NCBI GenBank assembly: GCA_016712265.1
Contig: JADJRJ010000031.1
Coordinates: forward strand, 682,001 to 746,000
Reading direction: 5' to 3'
Length of the DNA stretch: 64,000 nucleotides
From: Gemmatimonadota bacterium
GTDB taxonomy: Bacteria > Gemmatimonadota > Gemmatimonadetes > Gemmatimonadales > Gemmatimonadaceae
Below the pieces are notes generated by a model. It was not told the DNA's origin and ran no database searches. It worked only from the letters and a program-made list of their open reading frames with translations. Below, in pieces: positions 25,016 through 34,500 of the stretch. The number at the start of each line of letters is the position of its first letter. The first letter of the stretch is position 1. The translations under genes were made by a program, and so were the position numbers.

Positions 25016-27706
25016 CACCCCCGCCGGGTGGATGCGCGAGGCGCGGCGCGCGGGGAGCCAACCTGCCAGCAGCGCCGTTCCCAACAGCACGACACCCATG
25101 ACGACGAAGGTGAGCGGATCGTTCGTCGACACCTGGTACAACAGTGCGCCCAGGGTTCGGGTGAGAGCGAGTGCCCCGAGCGTCCCCACCGCGAGCCCGA
25201 TGACGGCGAGGCGCGCGGATTCGAAGAGGACCAACTGCTGGACCTGGGAACGACCGGCGCCTAACGCCATCCGGATCCCCAGTTCGCGAGCGCGTTGCGT
25301 GACGGCAAACGAGGTCACGCCGTAGATGCCGATCACGGCCAGCACCAGCGCGGCCAGGGCGAAGGCACCGAGCAGGACGGCACTCATGCGCGTTTGCGCG
25401 CCTGCCCTCGACACCCGTTCCTCCAGCGTCCTGACGTCGTACACCGGCGCCATCGGGGCGACGCGGCGCAGCGCCTCGCGCACCGCGCCAATCACGGCGC
25501 GCGGATCGCCCACGGTGCGCGCAAAGACCATCATCCGCGGGATCCGCGCCTGGCCATAGGAGATGTAGGTATCCGGGCGGGCCGTGGAGTCGATCGTGCC
25601 GAATCGCACATCCCCCACGATGCCGATCACCTCCGCCCCCTCGTGGAACCCGCCCTGCCAGACCGCGACGCGACGTCCGATCGGATCCTCGCCGGCGAAG
25701 TACGTCCGGGCCGCCGATTCATTGATCACCACCACCTTCGGCCCCCCAAGACGATCAGCCTCCGTGAACCCGCGCCCGCGGATGAGCGGGACGCGCAGCG
25801 TGCGGTACCACTCCGGCGAGACCCAGTGCACCCCAACCATGGCATTGCCGGCTGCTTGCTGCGGGCGGTCAGGGAAGGTCATGACGGTGCCGTTACACCC
25901 GTTGTTCAACGGCGGGCAGTCGGCCAACGCCACCCGCTCGACGCCAGGGACTGCGGCAATCGCCTGCTGCACTTCGTCGTAGAAGCCAGGCATGGAGTCC
26001 GGCGCAAAGGTCCCTGGAGGCAAGGAGAGCCGCAGGGTGAGCACGTTCGCCGCGTCGAATCCGGGATCGACGGCCAGGAGCTTTCCCAGGCTCCGAATCA
26101 TCAGGCCAGACCCCGCGAGGAGGATCACGGCCAACGCGACTTCGGTGATCACCAGCAACCGCCGACCGACGCCGGCGCGCCGACTGGCACCGCTCCCTGC
26201 GCCGCCATCCCGCAAGTCGCTCGTGAGGTTCGTCCGCGTGGCGCGCCACGCCGGTACCAGGCCGAAAAGCAGGGTGACCAGCAGCGTGATGGCCGCAGCG
26301 AAGACGAGGGCGCGCCCATCCAGCCGAACGCTCTCGAAGCCGATCGCGCCGATCCCACCCTGCAGCCCCTGCACGGCGAGCGTCTCCTGAGGGTTGGCCG
26401 CGGCGAGCGCGCGTGAACCGAGCCAGGCGAACCCCAACCCCACGGTCCCCCCGAGGATCGCAATCACGAGACTCTCCGCCATGAGGAGGCGGATGATCCG
26501 TCCGCGCCGGGCGCCGATCGCGAGGCGAACTGCCATCTCCTGCCGACGAGCCAGCGCGCGAGCCAACAGCAGGTTGGCGAGGTTCACGCACGCAATCAGC
26601 AGCACAAGGGCCACCGCCCCAAACAACACCAGCAGGGAACGCTGCAGCAACTCCGGCGCGCGGATCGCGTCGAGCGCGCGCGCCGTCGCTCCCCACTGCC
26701 GGGGGTTCGCACTGGTGCTCACCATCCCCTCCCGCATCGGATACGCCTCATAGATGCGCGGCCCCAGGCGCTCGGCTTCCGAGGTGCCGCCCGATGGTGG
26801 GACGCCATCCCGGAGCCGCCCGATCATCCCGAACTCCAGCGACCACTCCTGCTGCAGGTCATCCGCAGTACGCGCCGAGACGTTCAGGAGGACATCTGCC
26901 CGGCCAGACAAACCACGAAAACCAGCCGGAAGGACCCCGACCACCTCCCAGGGCGCATTGTCCAGGGTGACCGTGGAGCCGACGATGTTGGGATCCGCGT
27001 TGAAGCGTCGCTGCCACAGCGCCTCACTGAGCATCGCCAAGCGCGGCGCCCCCGGGGCGGCGTCGATCGTCGCGGGGAAGTCGCGACCCATGGCGACCGG
27101 GACGCGAAGGGTCGACAGGTAGGTGGCAGACACCTCTTCGATCTCGATGCGTTCCGGCTCGCCGCCCCCCAAAATGGCCGGTCCATTCGCATGCAGCGCG
27201 ACCGAGGCAAAGGCCTGCTGGTTGTCGCGGAAGACCGTGAACTTGGGCCACGACCACTGGGACTGTCCGGCGTCCGGGGAAGTCTGGATGATGTCCATCA
27301 GGCGCCCGGGCTCCGGGAACGGCAGCGACCGCCAAAGGATGGCATCCACCGCGGTATAGATGGCGGTGTTGGCCCCGATGCCGATACCGATGGTCAGGAT
27401 TGCGACGGCAGCAAAGAGCGGCTGCCGGACGAGCCCGCGCCAGGCGTACCGGGTATCGTCCACGAGGTCCGTCGCCCACTCGCGCCAGGCGAGCCGCCGC
27501 ACCTTTTGCGCGGCAGACGCCTCCAGGTCGGCACGCGGTCCTCCGAGTCGGCGCAACGCCTCGGCGCGAGCCGCAGCTGGATCCCACCCCTGAGCGATGA
27601 GCCGCTCGGCCCTTGCGTCGACATGAAGGGCCAGCTCCTCGCGCATCTCCGCCGCCGCATCCGTGTGGCGCGGCCCGAGGTCGACGATCCGTGGACGCTG
27701 GGTCAT
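25004..27706 (-). CDS. ADOP/MacB-type ABC transporter permease
   Basis: 900 residues. An N-terminal cytoplasmic segment (MREELALHVDARAERLIAQGWDPAAARAEALRRLGG) precedes two FtsX/MacB units, each with a large periplasmic MacB_PCD domain followed by three helices: the first membrane helix 'LFAAVAILTIGIGIGANTAIYTAV', the first triplet near 'LLVLFGAVALVLLIACVNLANLLLARALARRQEMAVRLAIGA', and the last near 'LGAFALAALVLAVIGIYGVTSFAVTQRARELGIRMALGA'. This is the duplicated orphan permease type found with PadR regulators in Acidobacteriota and Gemmatimonadota; no ATPase gene is adjacent. The start overlaps the PadR stop (ATGA), so the two are translationally coupled. Confidence 0.92.
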   Translation of the reverse strand: MTQRPRIVDLGPRHTDAAAEMREELALHVDARAERLIAQGWDPAAARAEALRRLGGPRADLEASAAQKVRRLAWREWATDLVDDTRYAWRGLVRQPLFAAVAILTIGIGIGANTAIYTAVDAILWRSLPFPEPGRLMDIIQTSPDAGQSQWSWPKFTVFRDNQQAFASVALHANGPAILGGGEPERIEIEEVSATYLSTLRVPVAMGRDFPATIDAAPGAPRLAMLSEALWQRRFNADPNIVGSTVTLDNAPWEVVGVLPAGFRGLSGRADVLLNVSARTADDLQQEWSLEFGMIGRLRDGVPPSGGTSEAERLGPRIYEAYPMREGMVSTSANPRQWGATARALDAIRAPELLQRSLLVLFGAVALVLLIACVNLANLLLARALARRQEMAVRLAIGARRGRIIRLLMAESLVIAILGGTVGLGFAWLGSRALAAANPQETLAVQGLQGGIGAIGFESVRLDGRALVFAAAITLLVTLLFGLVPAWRATRTNLTSDLRDGGAGSGASRRAGVGRRLLVITEVALAVILLAGSGLMIRSLGKLLAVDPGFDAANVLTLRLSLPPGTFAPDSMPGFYDEVQQAIAAVPGVERVALADCPPLNNGCNGTVMTFPDRPQQAAGNAMVGVHWVSPEWYRTLRVPLIRGRGFTEADRLGGPKVVVINESAARTYFAGEDPIGRRVAVWQGGFHEGAEVIGIVGDVRFGTIDSTARPDTYISYGQARIPRMMVFARTVGDPRAVIGAVREALRRVAPMAPVYDVRTLEERVSRAGAQTRMSAVLLGAFALAALVLAVIGIYGVTSFAVTQRARELGIRMALGAGRSQVQQLVLFESARLAVIGLAVGTLGALALTRTLGALLYQVSTNDPLTFVVMGVVLLGTALLAGWLPARRASRIHPAGVLRH

Positions 27707-28038
27707 GCGGACCTCGCGGTGAGGATCGCCGTGAGGGCGCGGGCATAACGCTCGAGGTTCGCCCCCTCGGTCTTGAGGTGTGCGCGCCCAGCCGGGAGGA
27801 GCTTGTAGTAGCGCGCGCGCCGGTTGTTCTGCGTCAGCCGCCACTCGGAGGCGATGAAGCCGCGCTCCTCCAGGCGGTGCAGCGCGTGGTAGAGGGCGCC
27901 CTCGTCTGCGGCGACGAGTCCGCTCGATCGTTCCTCGAGCCAGGTCGTGATCTCGAACCCGTGCATGGCGTCCCAGGCGAGGGCCTTGAGGACGAGCACG
28001 TCGAGGGTGCCCTTGAGGAGCGGTGGGGCGTCGGGCAT
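27703..28038 (-). CDS. PadR-family transcriptional regulator
   Basis: 111 residues with the PadR winged helix: 'LLKGTLDVLVLKALAWDAMHGFEITTWLEERS....ADEGALYHALHRLEERGFIASEW', followed by the wing 'NNRRARYYKLLPAGRAHLKTE' and a C-terminal helix. GGGAGG lies 5 bp before the ATG. Its stop overlaps the permease start by 4 bp. Family members usually repress their own operon, so the permease is the likely target. Confidence 0.92.
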   Translation of the reverse strand: MPDAPPLLKGTLDVLVLKALAWDAMHGFEITTWLEERSSGLVAADEGALYHALHRLEERGFIASEWRLTQNNRRARYYKLLPAGRAHLKTEGANLERYARALTAILTARSA

Positions 28039-28115
28039 GGTGACCTCCCAGAGTCTTTCCCTTAGACACTGGGGGAAGGGGGATGGTTGCTTTGGTTCAG
28101 AGAGTCAACGACATG

Positions 28116-28145
28116 ACGGGCAGCACGGGCAGCACGGGCAGCACG
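28116..28145. repeat. Tandem 9-bp repeat (ACGGGCAGC), three exact copies
   Basis: Exact units at 28116-28124, 28125-28133 and 28134-28142, followed by a partial ACG. It is intergenic, between PadR and YciI. The words recur in inverted form further along the same gap (CGTGCTGC, GGGCTGCTCGTGCC). Confidence 0.9.
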
Positions 28146-28182
28146 AGGCGGTAGGGGTGGGCCCGACGCCTCCCGTGCCGGC

Positions 28183-28242
28183 CGGGCTGCTCGTGCCCCT
28201 CGTGCCCCCCGTGCTGCGCGGGCTGCTCGTGCCTCTCGTGCC
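28183..28242. repeat. Imperfect direct repeat, 24-mer at 36-bp spacing
   Basis: Copies at 28183-28206 and 28219-28242 start with CGGGCTGCTCGTGCC and end with CTCGTGCC; they differ at one position. They form the reverse-strand counterpart of the GGGCAGCACG words upstream, so transcripts could fold, but no clean hairpin dominates. Confidence 0.75.
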
Positions 28243-28400
28243 GCGTCCGTGCCGTTCCGAGGCCATCCAGGCCGCCCCAGGATCAGAACCGCGAGGTACG
28301 TGCAGCACGAGTCCGGGCCAGCCCGTGCAGCACGGGCGGGTGTCGAATTCGCCCGCTCCCGTTCGACTACTTGCCGAACTCACTCACCGGAGCTTGACCC

Positions 28401-28766
28401 ATGCGCTACGCCTGCCTGATCTACGACAACGAGACCGAGATGAACGCCGCCATGCAAAAGGAAGGCGACAAGATCATGGGCGAGTACTTCGCCTTCACCC
28501 AGGACGTCCAGAAGACCGGGCACTATCACGCGGGTGAGGCGCTGCAGCCCGTGGCCACGGCTACGACCCTGCGGATTCGCAACGGCAAGTTGCAGACGAC
28601 CGATGGGCCGTTCGCCGAGACCAAGGAGCAGCTGGGCGGGCTGTACCTGATCGATGCCAAGGACCTGAACGAGGCCATCCAGATCGCGTCACGGATTCCC
28701 AGCTGCCGGTATGGCTCTGTGGAGGTCCGGCCGGTCATCGACTTCTCGCAGGGTGGCACCATGTGA
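28401..28766 (+). CDS. YciI/DGPF-family protein
   Basis: 121 residues, YCII-related ferredoxin-like fold: 'MRYACLIYDNETEM' at the start, the family's DGPF motif in 'LQTTDGPFAETKEQLGGLYLIDAKDLNEAIQIASRIP', and a final 'GSVEVRPV' strand. DGPF proteins are typically encoded beside ECF42-type sigma factors, as here (sigma gene 81 bp downstream). The molecular role of the protein in that pairing is not settled. Confidence 0.92.
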   Translation: MRYACLIYDNETEMNAAMQKEGDKIMGEYFAFTQDVQKTGHYHAGEALQPVATATTLRIRNGKLQTTDGPFAETKEQLGGLYLIDAKDLNEAIQIASRIPSCRYGSVEVRPVIDFSQGGTM

Positions 28767-28847
28767 GTCCCGGCGCGGGGTCCCGGCGTTCACCGGGATC
28801 CCGTGCGCCCTGTGGGCAATGTGGGATCGACGGGATATCCTCCAGCC

Positions 28848-30086
28848 GTGACAGAGATCGCTGCGGCACTTGACCGAGTCTATCGCGAGGATTCCCGACG
28901 CATCCTCGCGACGCTCATTCGGCTCCTCCGCGACTTCGACCTCGCGGAGGAGGCGCTGCACGACGCCTTTCTCGCGGCCGCCGAGCAGTGGCCGGCGGAC
29001 GGTGCGCCCGGCAACCCGGTGGCGTGGCTGGTCTCAACCGGGCGGTTCCGCGCGCTGGACCGAGTGCGACGGCGCGCCGTGTATGACCAGAAGTTGGGGC
29101 TGCTCGCGGCGGAGCTGGAACGCGTCGCCGAGCCTGTGAGCGACAGCGATGGCACGTGGCCCGATGACCGGTTGCGATTGATCTTCACCTGCTGCCACCC
29201 CGCGCTGGCCCCAGAGGCGCGCGTGGCGCTGACGCTGCGGACGGTTTGTGGCCTGAATACCGAGGAAATCGCGCGGGCCTTCCTCGTGCCGGCCCCAACC
29301 CTCGCCCAGCGGATCGTTCGCGCCAAGGCCAAGATCCGGGACGCGGGAATCCCCTATGTCGTACCCGAGCCGCATGAAATCCACGACCGGCTGGAGGGCG
29401 TGCTCCAGGTCGTGTACCTCGTCTTCAATGAAGGGTATTCGCCGGCCGCCGGCGCCTCGGTCACCCGCGCGGACCTTGCGCGCGAGGCCATCCGTCTGGG
29501 GCGCCTGCTGGTCGAGCTTACCGGCGACATCGAGGCGCGTGGATTGCTGGCCCTGATGTTGTTGCAGGACGCACGGCGTGCTGCACGCGCGGATTCCGCC
29601 GGGGCGCTGGTCTTGCTGGAGGACCAGGATCGAACTCGGTGGGGCCAGGATCAGCTGGCCGAGGGCCTGGGGCTGGTGAGCCGCTTGTTAGGCGAGGGCG
29701 AGGTAGGGCCGTATGGCATCCAGGCCGCGATTGCCGCGGTGCACGCCCGGGCGCGGCGCGTGAGCGACACGGACTGGCCCGAGGTCGTTCGGTGGTACGA
29801 ACTGTTGATGACGTCATCGCCCACGCCGGTCGTGGCGCTGAACCATGCAGTGGCGGTGGCCATGGCGCGGGGGCCGGCGGAGGGTCTTCAGCTGGTCGAG
29901 GCGATCATCGCGCGCGGGGAGTTGCGTGGTTATGTGCACCTGCACTCGGCGCGCGCGGAACTGCTGCACCGTGTCGGGCGTGATGCGGACGCGTGGCTCG
30001 CGTTCCAGGAGGCGCACCGCCTCGCGACCAATGACGCCGAGCGCGCGCACCTCGGCCGCCGGATGGCCGTCCTGCGGCCGGGTTAG
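28848..30086 (+). CDS. ECF42-type sigma factor with C-terminal TPR-like extension
   Basis: 412 residues from a GTG at 28848, chosen because family members start right before 'TEIAAALDRVYREDSRRILATLIRLLRDFDLAEEALHDAF'. Sigma region 2 is followed by region 4 (RVALTLRTVCGLNTEEIARAFLVPAPTLAQRIVRAKAKIRDAGIPY), then a helical extension of about 220 residues (from VVYLVFNEGYSPA) characteristic of this group (DUF6596 and TPR-like). These factors have no classical anti-sigma; the extension is thought to control activity. The neighbouring YciI/DGPF gene is the conserved partner. Confidence 0.9.
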   Translation: MTEIAAALDRVYREDSRRILATLIRLLRDFDLAEEALHDAFLAAAEQWPADGAPGNPVAWLVSTGRFRALDRVRRRAVYDQKLGLLAAELERVAEPVSDSDGTWPDDRLRLIFTCCHPALAPEARVALTLRTVCGLNTEEIARAFLVPAPTLAQRIVRAKAKIRDAGIPYVVPEPHEIHDRLEGVLQVVYLVFNEGYSPAAGASVTRADLAREAIRLGRLLVELTGDIEARGLLALMLLQDARRAARADSAGALVLLEDQDRTRWGQDQLAEGLGLVSRLLGEGEVGPYGIQAAIAAVHARARRVSDTDWPEVVRWYELLMTSSPTPVVALNHAVAVAMARGPAEGLQLVEAIIARGELRGYVHLHSARAELLHRVGRDADAWLAFQEAHRLATNDAERAHLGRRMAVLRPG

Positions 30087-30135
30087 GCATGGTCCCACCC
30101 GCATGCGTTCCCGCATCGTGTGGGGAACAAAAAGA

Positions 30136-30170
30136 ACGAGGGTAGAGAGGCCGAAGCCCTCTACCCTCGT
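30136..30170 (-). terminator. Intrinsic terminator (12-bp stem, UUCG-type tetraloop)
   Basis: Arms ACGAGGGTAGAG (30136-30147) and CTCTACCCTCGT (30159-30170) are perfectly complementary. An inner GGC/GCC pair closes the tetraloop CGAA (TTCG on the minus strand), with one bulged A at 30148. Read on the minus strand it is followed by TTCTTTTTGTT, so it terminates the SusC/SusD transcript. It may also stop the convergent sigma gene. Confidence 0.92.
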
Positions 30171-30200
30171 CCCGTTGTGCGTACTGCGTTGTGGTGCGTC

Positions 30201-31565
30201 CTACGCGTTGCGGTTGGTGCAGCCCGCAGCGAGCTGGTTGTTCTGCTCGTCCACGGTGACCGGGAAGTTCACGTTGTTCCCGTAAGTGCCCGCCTTGAAG
30301 AACTGGCCGTTCGGGAAGACGCGGTCCTGCGTCCGAGTGTACTGACGAACCAGGCGGCGGAGGTCGCCCAACCGATACCCACGCGAGAACTGCCAGAACG
30401 CCTTCTCGCGGAAGAACAGGTCAATCGCCGCATCCCGCGTGGTGGGTGTGGCCAACGCCGCCATCGCGGGCGTCGTGATGGCACCCAGGCTCTGAGGTGC
30501 GGCACGCAAGGCGTTGAGGATCGTCATCATCCCCGCAAAGTCGTTGGCTTGCAGCCGGGCCTCGGCCTCAATCAAACGCGCATCGATGCCGGAAAGCACG
30601 GTGGCCGGCGTGCTGCGATCATACAGCCGCTGATACACGAAGTTTGTAGACCCGTCGAAGCTCTTCGCGGCAGTCGAATTGCTCGCGCCGGTGACCGGAA
30701 TACGAGGATCGCCAGCCGACGCAAACGGTATGGCGTTCTGGATGATGCCGCCGACGTCGAAGGAGTCACCCACCACCCAACGCCGGGCGCTGAAGTTCAG
30801 CGACCAGATCTGGTTGTCGCCCGAGGTGAGGGCGAAGGTGTTGTTGTATCGATACGACGTGGGAACAGACGCCACCGCACTGGCCGCCGCGGCAAACTGG
30901 CCGAGGTGGACCTGCGTACGTGCGCGGGCGATGGTCGCGGCGTTACGCACAGCTACCGACGCGGCGTCCGAGCCGTTGGCTAGCGCGAGGGCCGTGTCGT
31001 AGTGCGCCAGGGCCATGGTGAACACTTCCTGGTTCGACTTGGGGCCACCGTAAACGATCTCTCCCGTCGATGCGTCGCTGATTGGCGTGCCATTGCAGAA
31101 GTTCTCGGCGAGCATCATTTCGGCCATCCCGATGACGAACCAGAGTTCGCCGCGGTCCGCCGCAGGGTTGGGCTTGAGCTTCTCCAGGAAGCCAATGGCC
31201 TCACGGGCGTTGTTGCGCGCACGGTAGATCTCGCGCAGCATGTTCTGGACGTTGCCGTTGTTCTCCTGCACGAGGCGCTGGTCGGTCTCGTTGCGCTGCA
31301 GGAAGGTGTCGCCGGACTTCCATTCGTCGGCCAGGAGGCCGCCGAGCATCCAGGCGCCCTCGCCGCCGGCGGTGATGTTGCGGAAACGCCCGAGGGCGCC
31401 AAGCCGGGTGGCATTGGCGGCCTCAGGGGTGCTGACCGTCGAAGGCTGGATGATATCCGGGTCCTCGGCCTCCAGGAGCGTGTCGGTCACGCTCGAGCAG
31501 GCGAGAAGGATCGCGGCGGCACCAGCGGCGAGCGGTCCGCGCAGGATCGGAGTATTCCGAAGCAT
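30201..31565 (-). CDS. SusD/RagB-like outer-membrane lipoprotein (pair 1)
   Basis: About 454 residues. The lipobox is in 'GAAAILLACSSVTD'. The helical SusD core includes 'RARTQVHLGQFAAAASAVASVP', 'SGIDARLIEAEARLQANDFAGMMTILNALR' and 'AAIDLFFREKAFWQFSRGYRLGDLRRLVRQY', ending 'AAGCTNRNA'. SusD proteins sit on the cell surface as lids over a SusC transporter and capture oligosaccharides or peptides. The ATG at 31565 is preferred over a GTG at 31577. It follows the SusC gene by 21 bp. The C-terminal GC-x-NRNA tail is shared with the other SusD gene at 48137-49477. Confidence 0.9.
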   Translation of the reverse strand: MLRNTPILRGPLAAGAAAILLACSSVTDTLLEAEDPDIIQPSTVSTPEAANATRLGALGRFRNITAGGEGAWMLGGLLADEWKSGDTFLQRNETDQRLVQENNGNVQNMLREIYRARNNAREAIGFLEKLKPNPAADRGELWFVIGMAEMMLAENFCNGTPISDASTGEIVYGGPKSNQEVFTMALAHYDTALALANGSDAASVAVRNAATIARARTQVHLGQFAAAASAVASVPTSYRYNNTFALTSGDNQIWSLNFSARRWVVGDSFDVGGIIQNAIPFASAGDPRIPVTGASNSTAAKSFDGSTNFVYQRLYDRSTPATVLSGIDARLIEAEARLQANDFAGMMTILNALRAAPQSLGAITTPAMAALATPTTRDAAIDLFFREKAFWQFSRGYRLGDLRRLVRQYTRTQDRVFPNGQFFKAGTYGNNVNFPVTVDEQNNQLAAGCTNRNA

Positions 31566-31586
31566 GTGGGTTCTCACTGTTGGTGT

Positions 31587-34500
31587 TTAGTAACGGAGGT
31601 TGACACGGAACGTGACGTACTTCGGGGGGCCTGCGGTGAGCAGCGTGGCCTGCGTGTCACCCTGGCTGTAGTTCTGTTCCGGATCCACGCCCGTCCAATC
31701 GGTCCAGACGGCGAGGTTGCGGGCGGCGCCGACGATGGTGGCGCCCTTGGCGCGGGCAAAGGTGCGCGCCCAGCGATCGGGAAGGGTGAACGTCGCCGAC
31801 AACTCGCGGAAACGGATGAAGGAGTTGTCTTCGATGTATCCGTCCAGCGTGGTCACCGGCGTCTTGAAGCGCTGCGCGACCGCACGGGCCTGGCGATAGA
31901 GCGGCGGGTTCAACGTCGACGTCTCGAGGCACGACACGGCCTGCTGGCAGAGGAACTGCTGCTCCGAGTTCAGGACCTTGAAGCCACTCTTGTGGTCGAC
32001 GAGCCCCTGAATGCGGAGTCGGCGATTGAAGAGGTCGATCCCGTTGATGATCGACAGCTCGAGCCGGGGCTGCGAGTACCCGCGGAAGATGGCGCTATCC
32101 GCGACCGTGATTTCCGACGGGACGATGATGCCGTCATTGTTCGCATCCGCATACGTGTAGGGCCGCTGCCAGTAGCCGTTCAGCGGATAGCCCGGGCGTT
32201 GCTGGATCGTGGTGCCGATGATCGGCGGGATCGGCTTGCCCTGCGCGTCATTGCCAAGGGTCACCAGCTCATTGGAGTTGTGTGACCCGTTGAACGTGAC
32301 GTCCCAGGAAATGTTGCGGAGGTTAAGGACCTGTGCCGTGATGAGCGCTTCGTAGCCCCAGTTGCGCACGGAGCCGAGGTTCCGCAGGACGGTCGCGGAG
32401 GACGATCCGGCCGACGGGGCGATGACCTGGTTGATCAGGGCGTCCTGGGAGGTCTTGCGATAGTACGTGAACTCGAAGTTCACGCGCTCGGAGAAGAGGC
32501 GCGAATCGAACCCGGCCTCGATTTCCTGCGACCGTTCCGGCTTGAGGTCGAAGTTGCCGAGGGCCGCCGAACGGAGGCCGGCGACTTCGGCCGACGCGAC
32601 GTTGGTCGATACGACACCAAAGGTGCGCAGCGCGTCATTCGGGCCCGGCTGCACGCCCGACGAACCGACGGCGCCACGGACGCGGAACTGGTTGAGCCAG
32701 CTCATCTTCGGGAAGAAGCTCTCGTCCGACATCACCCAGGAGACCGCGCCCTTGGGGTAGAACACGCGCTGGAAGTTGGTGCCGAAAGCGGAGTTCTGGT
32801 CGGTGCGCACCGCCGCCGTAAGGAACAAGCGGTCGTTGATAGCGACCTGCTCTTCGACAAAGAGGCCGAGCGTCTTTTGGAGGGTTGTGCCCGACCCAAC
32901 GCTCGGGATGGAGCCCGACGACGGGGTCTGCGCGCCAGGCGGCAACGTAGAGCCCTGCGCGGTAGACGTCTCGAACGAGAAGTAGACGTACTGTGCGCCC
33001 GCCGTGGTCTTGGCCCCGAGCCAAGGCTTCGGCTGCCAGGTCACGGTGGAGCCCAGGTTCGTGGTCACGTTGCGGATGTTGCCGCGGAGGTCAATGGCCC
33101 GGCCGAGGCGGTTCGTGCCGAAGTCCGCGCAGTTGGCGAACATGCACAGCTGGAACTCGGCGCGGTCCGAGAGGTCGATGCCGACGTCGGCCCGGTTCTG
33201 CATCCAGGTGAACGGACGCCAGTTCGCGGTGCCGGAGTTGATGAAGCGCTGCGTGTTCTGCGTCGTCTTGTGCTGGAAGATGTCGCCCGGGGTGAACTGG
33301 CGCCATCCGTACAGGTTCTGGCCTAACGAGCCAATCGGGTTGTAGCCCGGTCCGGCGCCGCGGAACCCGGGGCCGGTCGTTCCGTTGTACCAGAAGGAGT
33401 TGACGTTGTTGTCGACCTGCGGAATCCGCTGGTCCAGCTTGATGAAGTTGGACGTGATGCCGATGTCCAGCGTGGGGGAGATCGCGCTGTTCAGGTTGGT
33501 GCGGAACGACGACTTGCGCAGCGTGTTCGGGCGCTCCATCGCGTCGGTGATCGGGACGTTGAGCGAGTCAAAGCGGCGCCGCTCGAAGTCCGGCAGGCCG
33601 AAGGTGCCGACCTCGTTCTCGTATTCGCCGGCGACGAAGTACCGCACCGCCTCCGTTCCGCCCTGGATCTGCAGGCCACCCTGGCCGCGGAAGCCATCCT
33701 TGATCGGTGTCAGGTCGGGGTCCGAGAAGACGTTGACCGACGTCGTGCTGTCCTTGATGCAGGTGCCCAGGCCGACTTCATGCAGGTAGCAGCGACGCAC
33801 GGTCGAGGAGTTCGGTGCCTTCCCGAGGATCGCGTGCATCGTCGGGTAGGTGTTGTCGTCCCGGATCAGCCCGGTCTCACCGTAGGCGCTCCATTGCGCG
33901 CTCCCGGCGCGGCCCTTCTTGGTCGTGATCACGATGACGCCGTTCGCGGCGTCCGTGCCGTAGAGCGTCGCTGCCGAGGGACCCTTCACGACCTCGATGT
34001 TCTCGATTTCCTCGGGGTTCAGGTCGTTCACGCGGCTCGCGCTCGTGCCGCCGACGCCGATCCCCTGGCCACCCGTCGACGTCATGCGAATGCCGTCGAT
34101 GATGTAGATGGGGTCGTTGGTCAGCGACAGTGACGCCGTGCCGCGAATGCGGACGCGGCTACCACCACCGGTCATGTTCGCCGGCAGCACTTGGACGCCC
34201 GGCGCCGTCGTGGTCAGAAGATCGCCCATGTTCTTGATGGGCGAGGCTTCCACGCGCTTCACCGCGTCGATGGCTGACACCGAGTTGCCGATCTCTACCC
34301 GGCGCTGGTCGCCGGTCGCGGTCGTGACAACTTCCTGCAGCTGAATGACGGCGCGCGTTAGGGAGAAGTCCAACGTCGCGGCCTGACCGGCGGCGACCGA
34401 CACTGCCTTCTTTTGCTCCGTGTAGCCGACGCGCAGCACACGGACTTCCTGGTTGCCGGCCGGCACGTTGCGTAGCGTGTACCGACCTTCCTGGTTGGTG

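Larger units (their letters stand above)
28039..28400. other. 362-bp intergenic region, PadR to YciI, rich in short repeats
   Basis: This is a non-coding gap between divergent genes. Near the PadR side it holds GTCTTTCCCTTAGAC (28053-28067), a possible PadR half-site pair with outer GTCT/AGAC symmetry. The middle consists largely of GCACG/CGTGC words, including a 9-bp tandem array and two near-identical 24-mers annotated separately, plus two copies of GTGCAGCACG (28300-28309 and 28325-28334). I see no open reading frame with coding character and no RNA gene. Confidence 0.6.
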
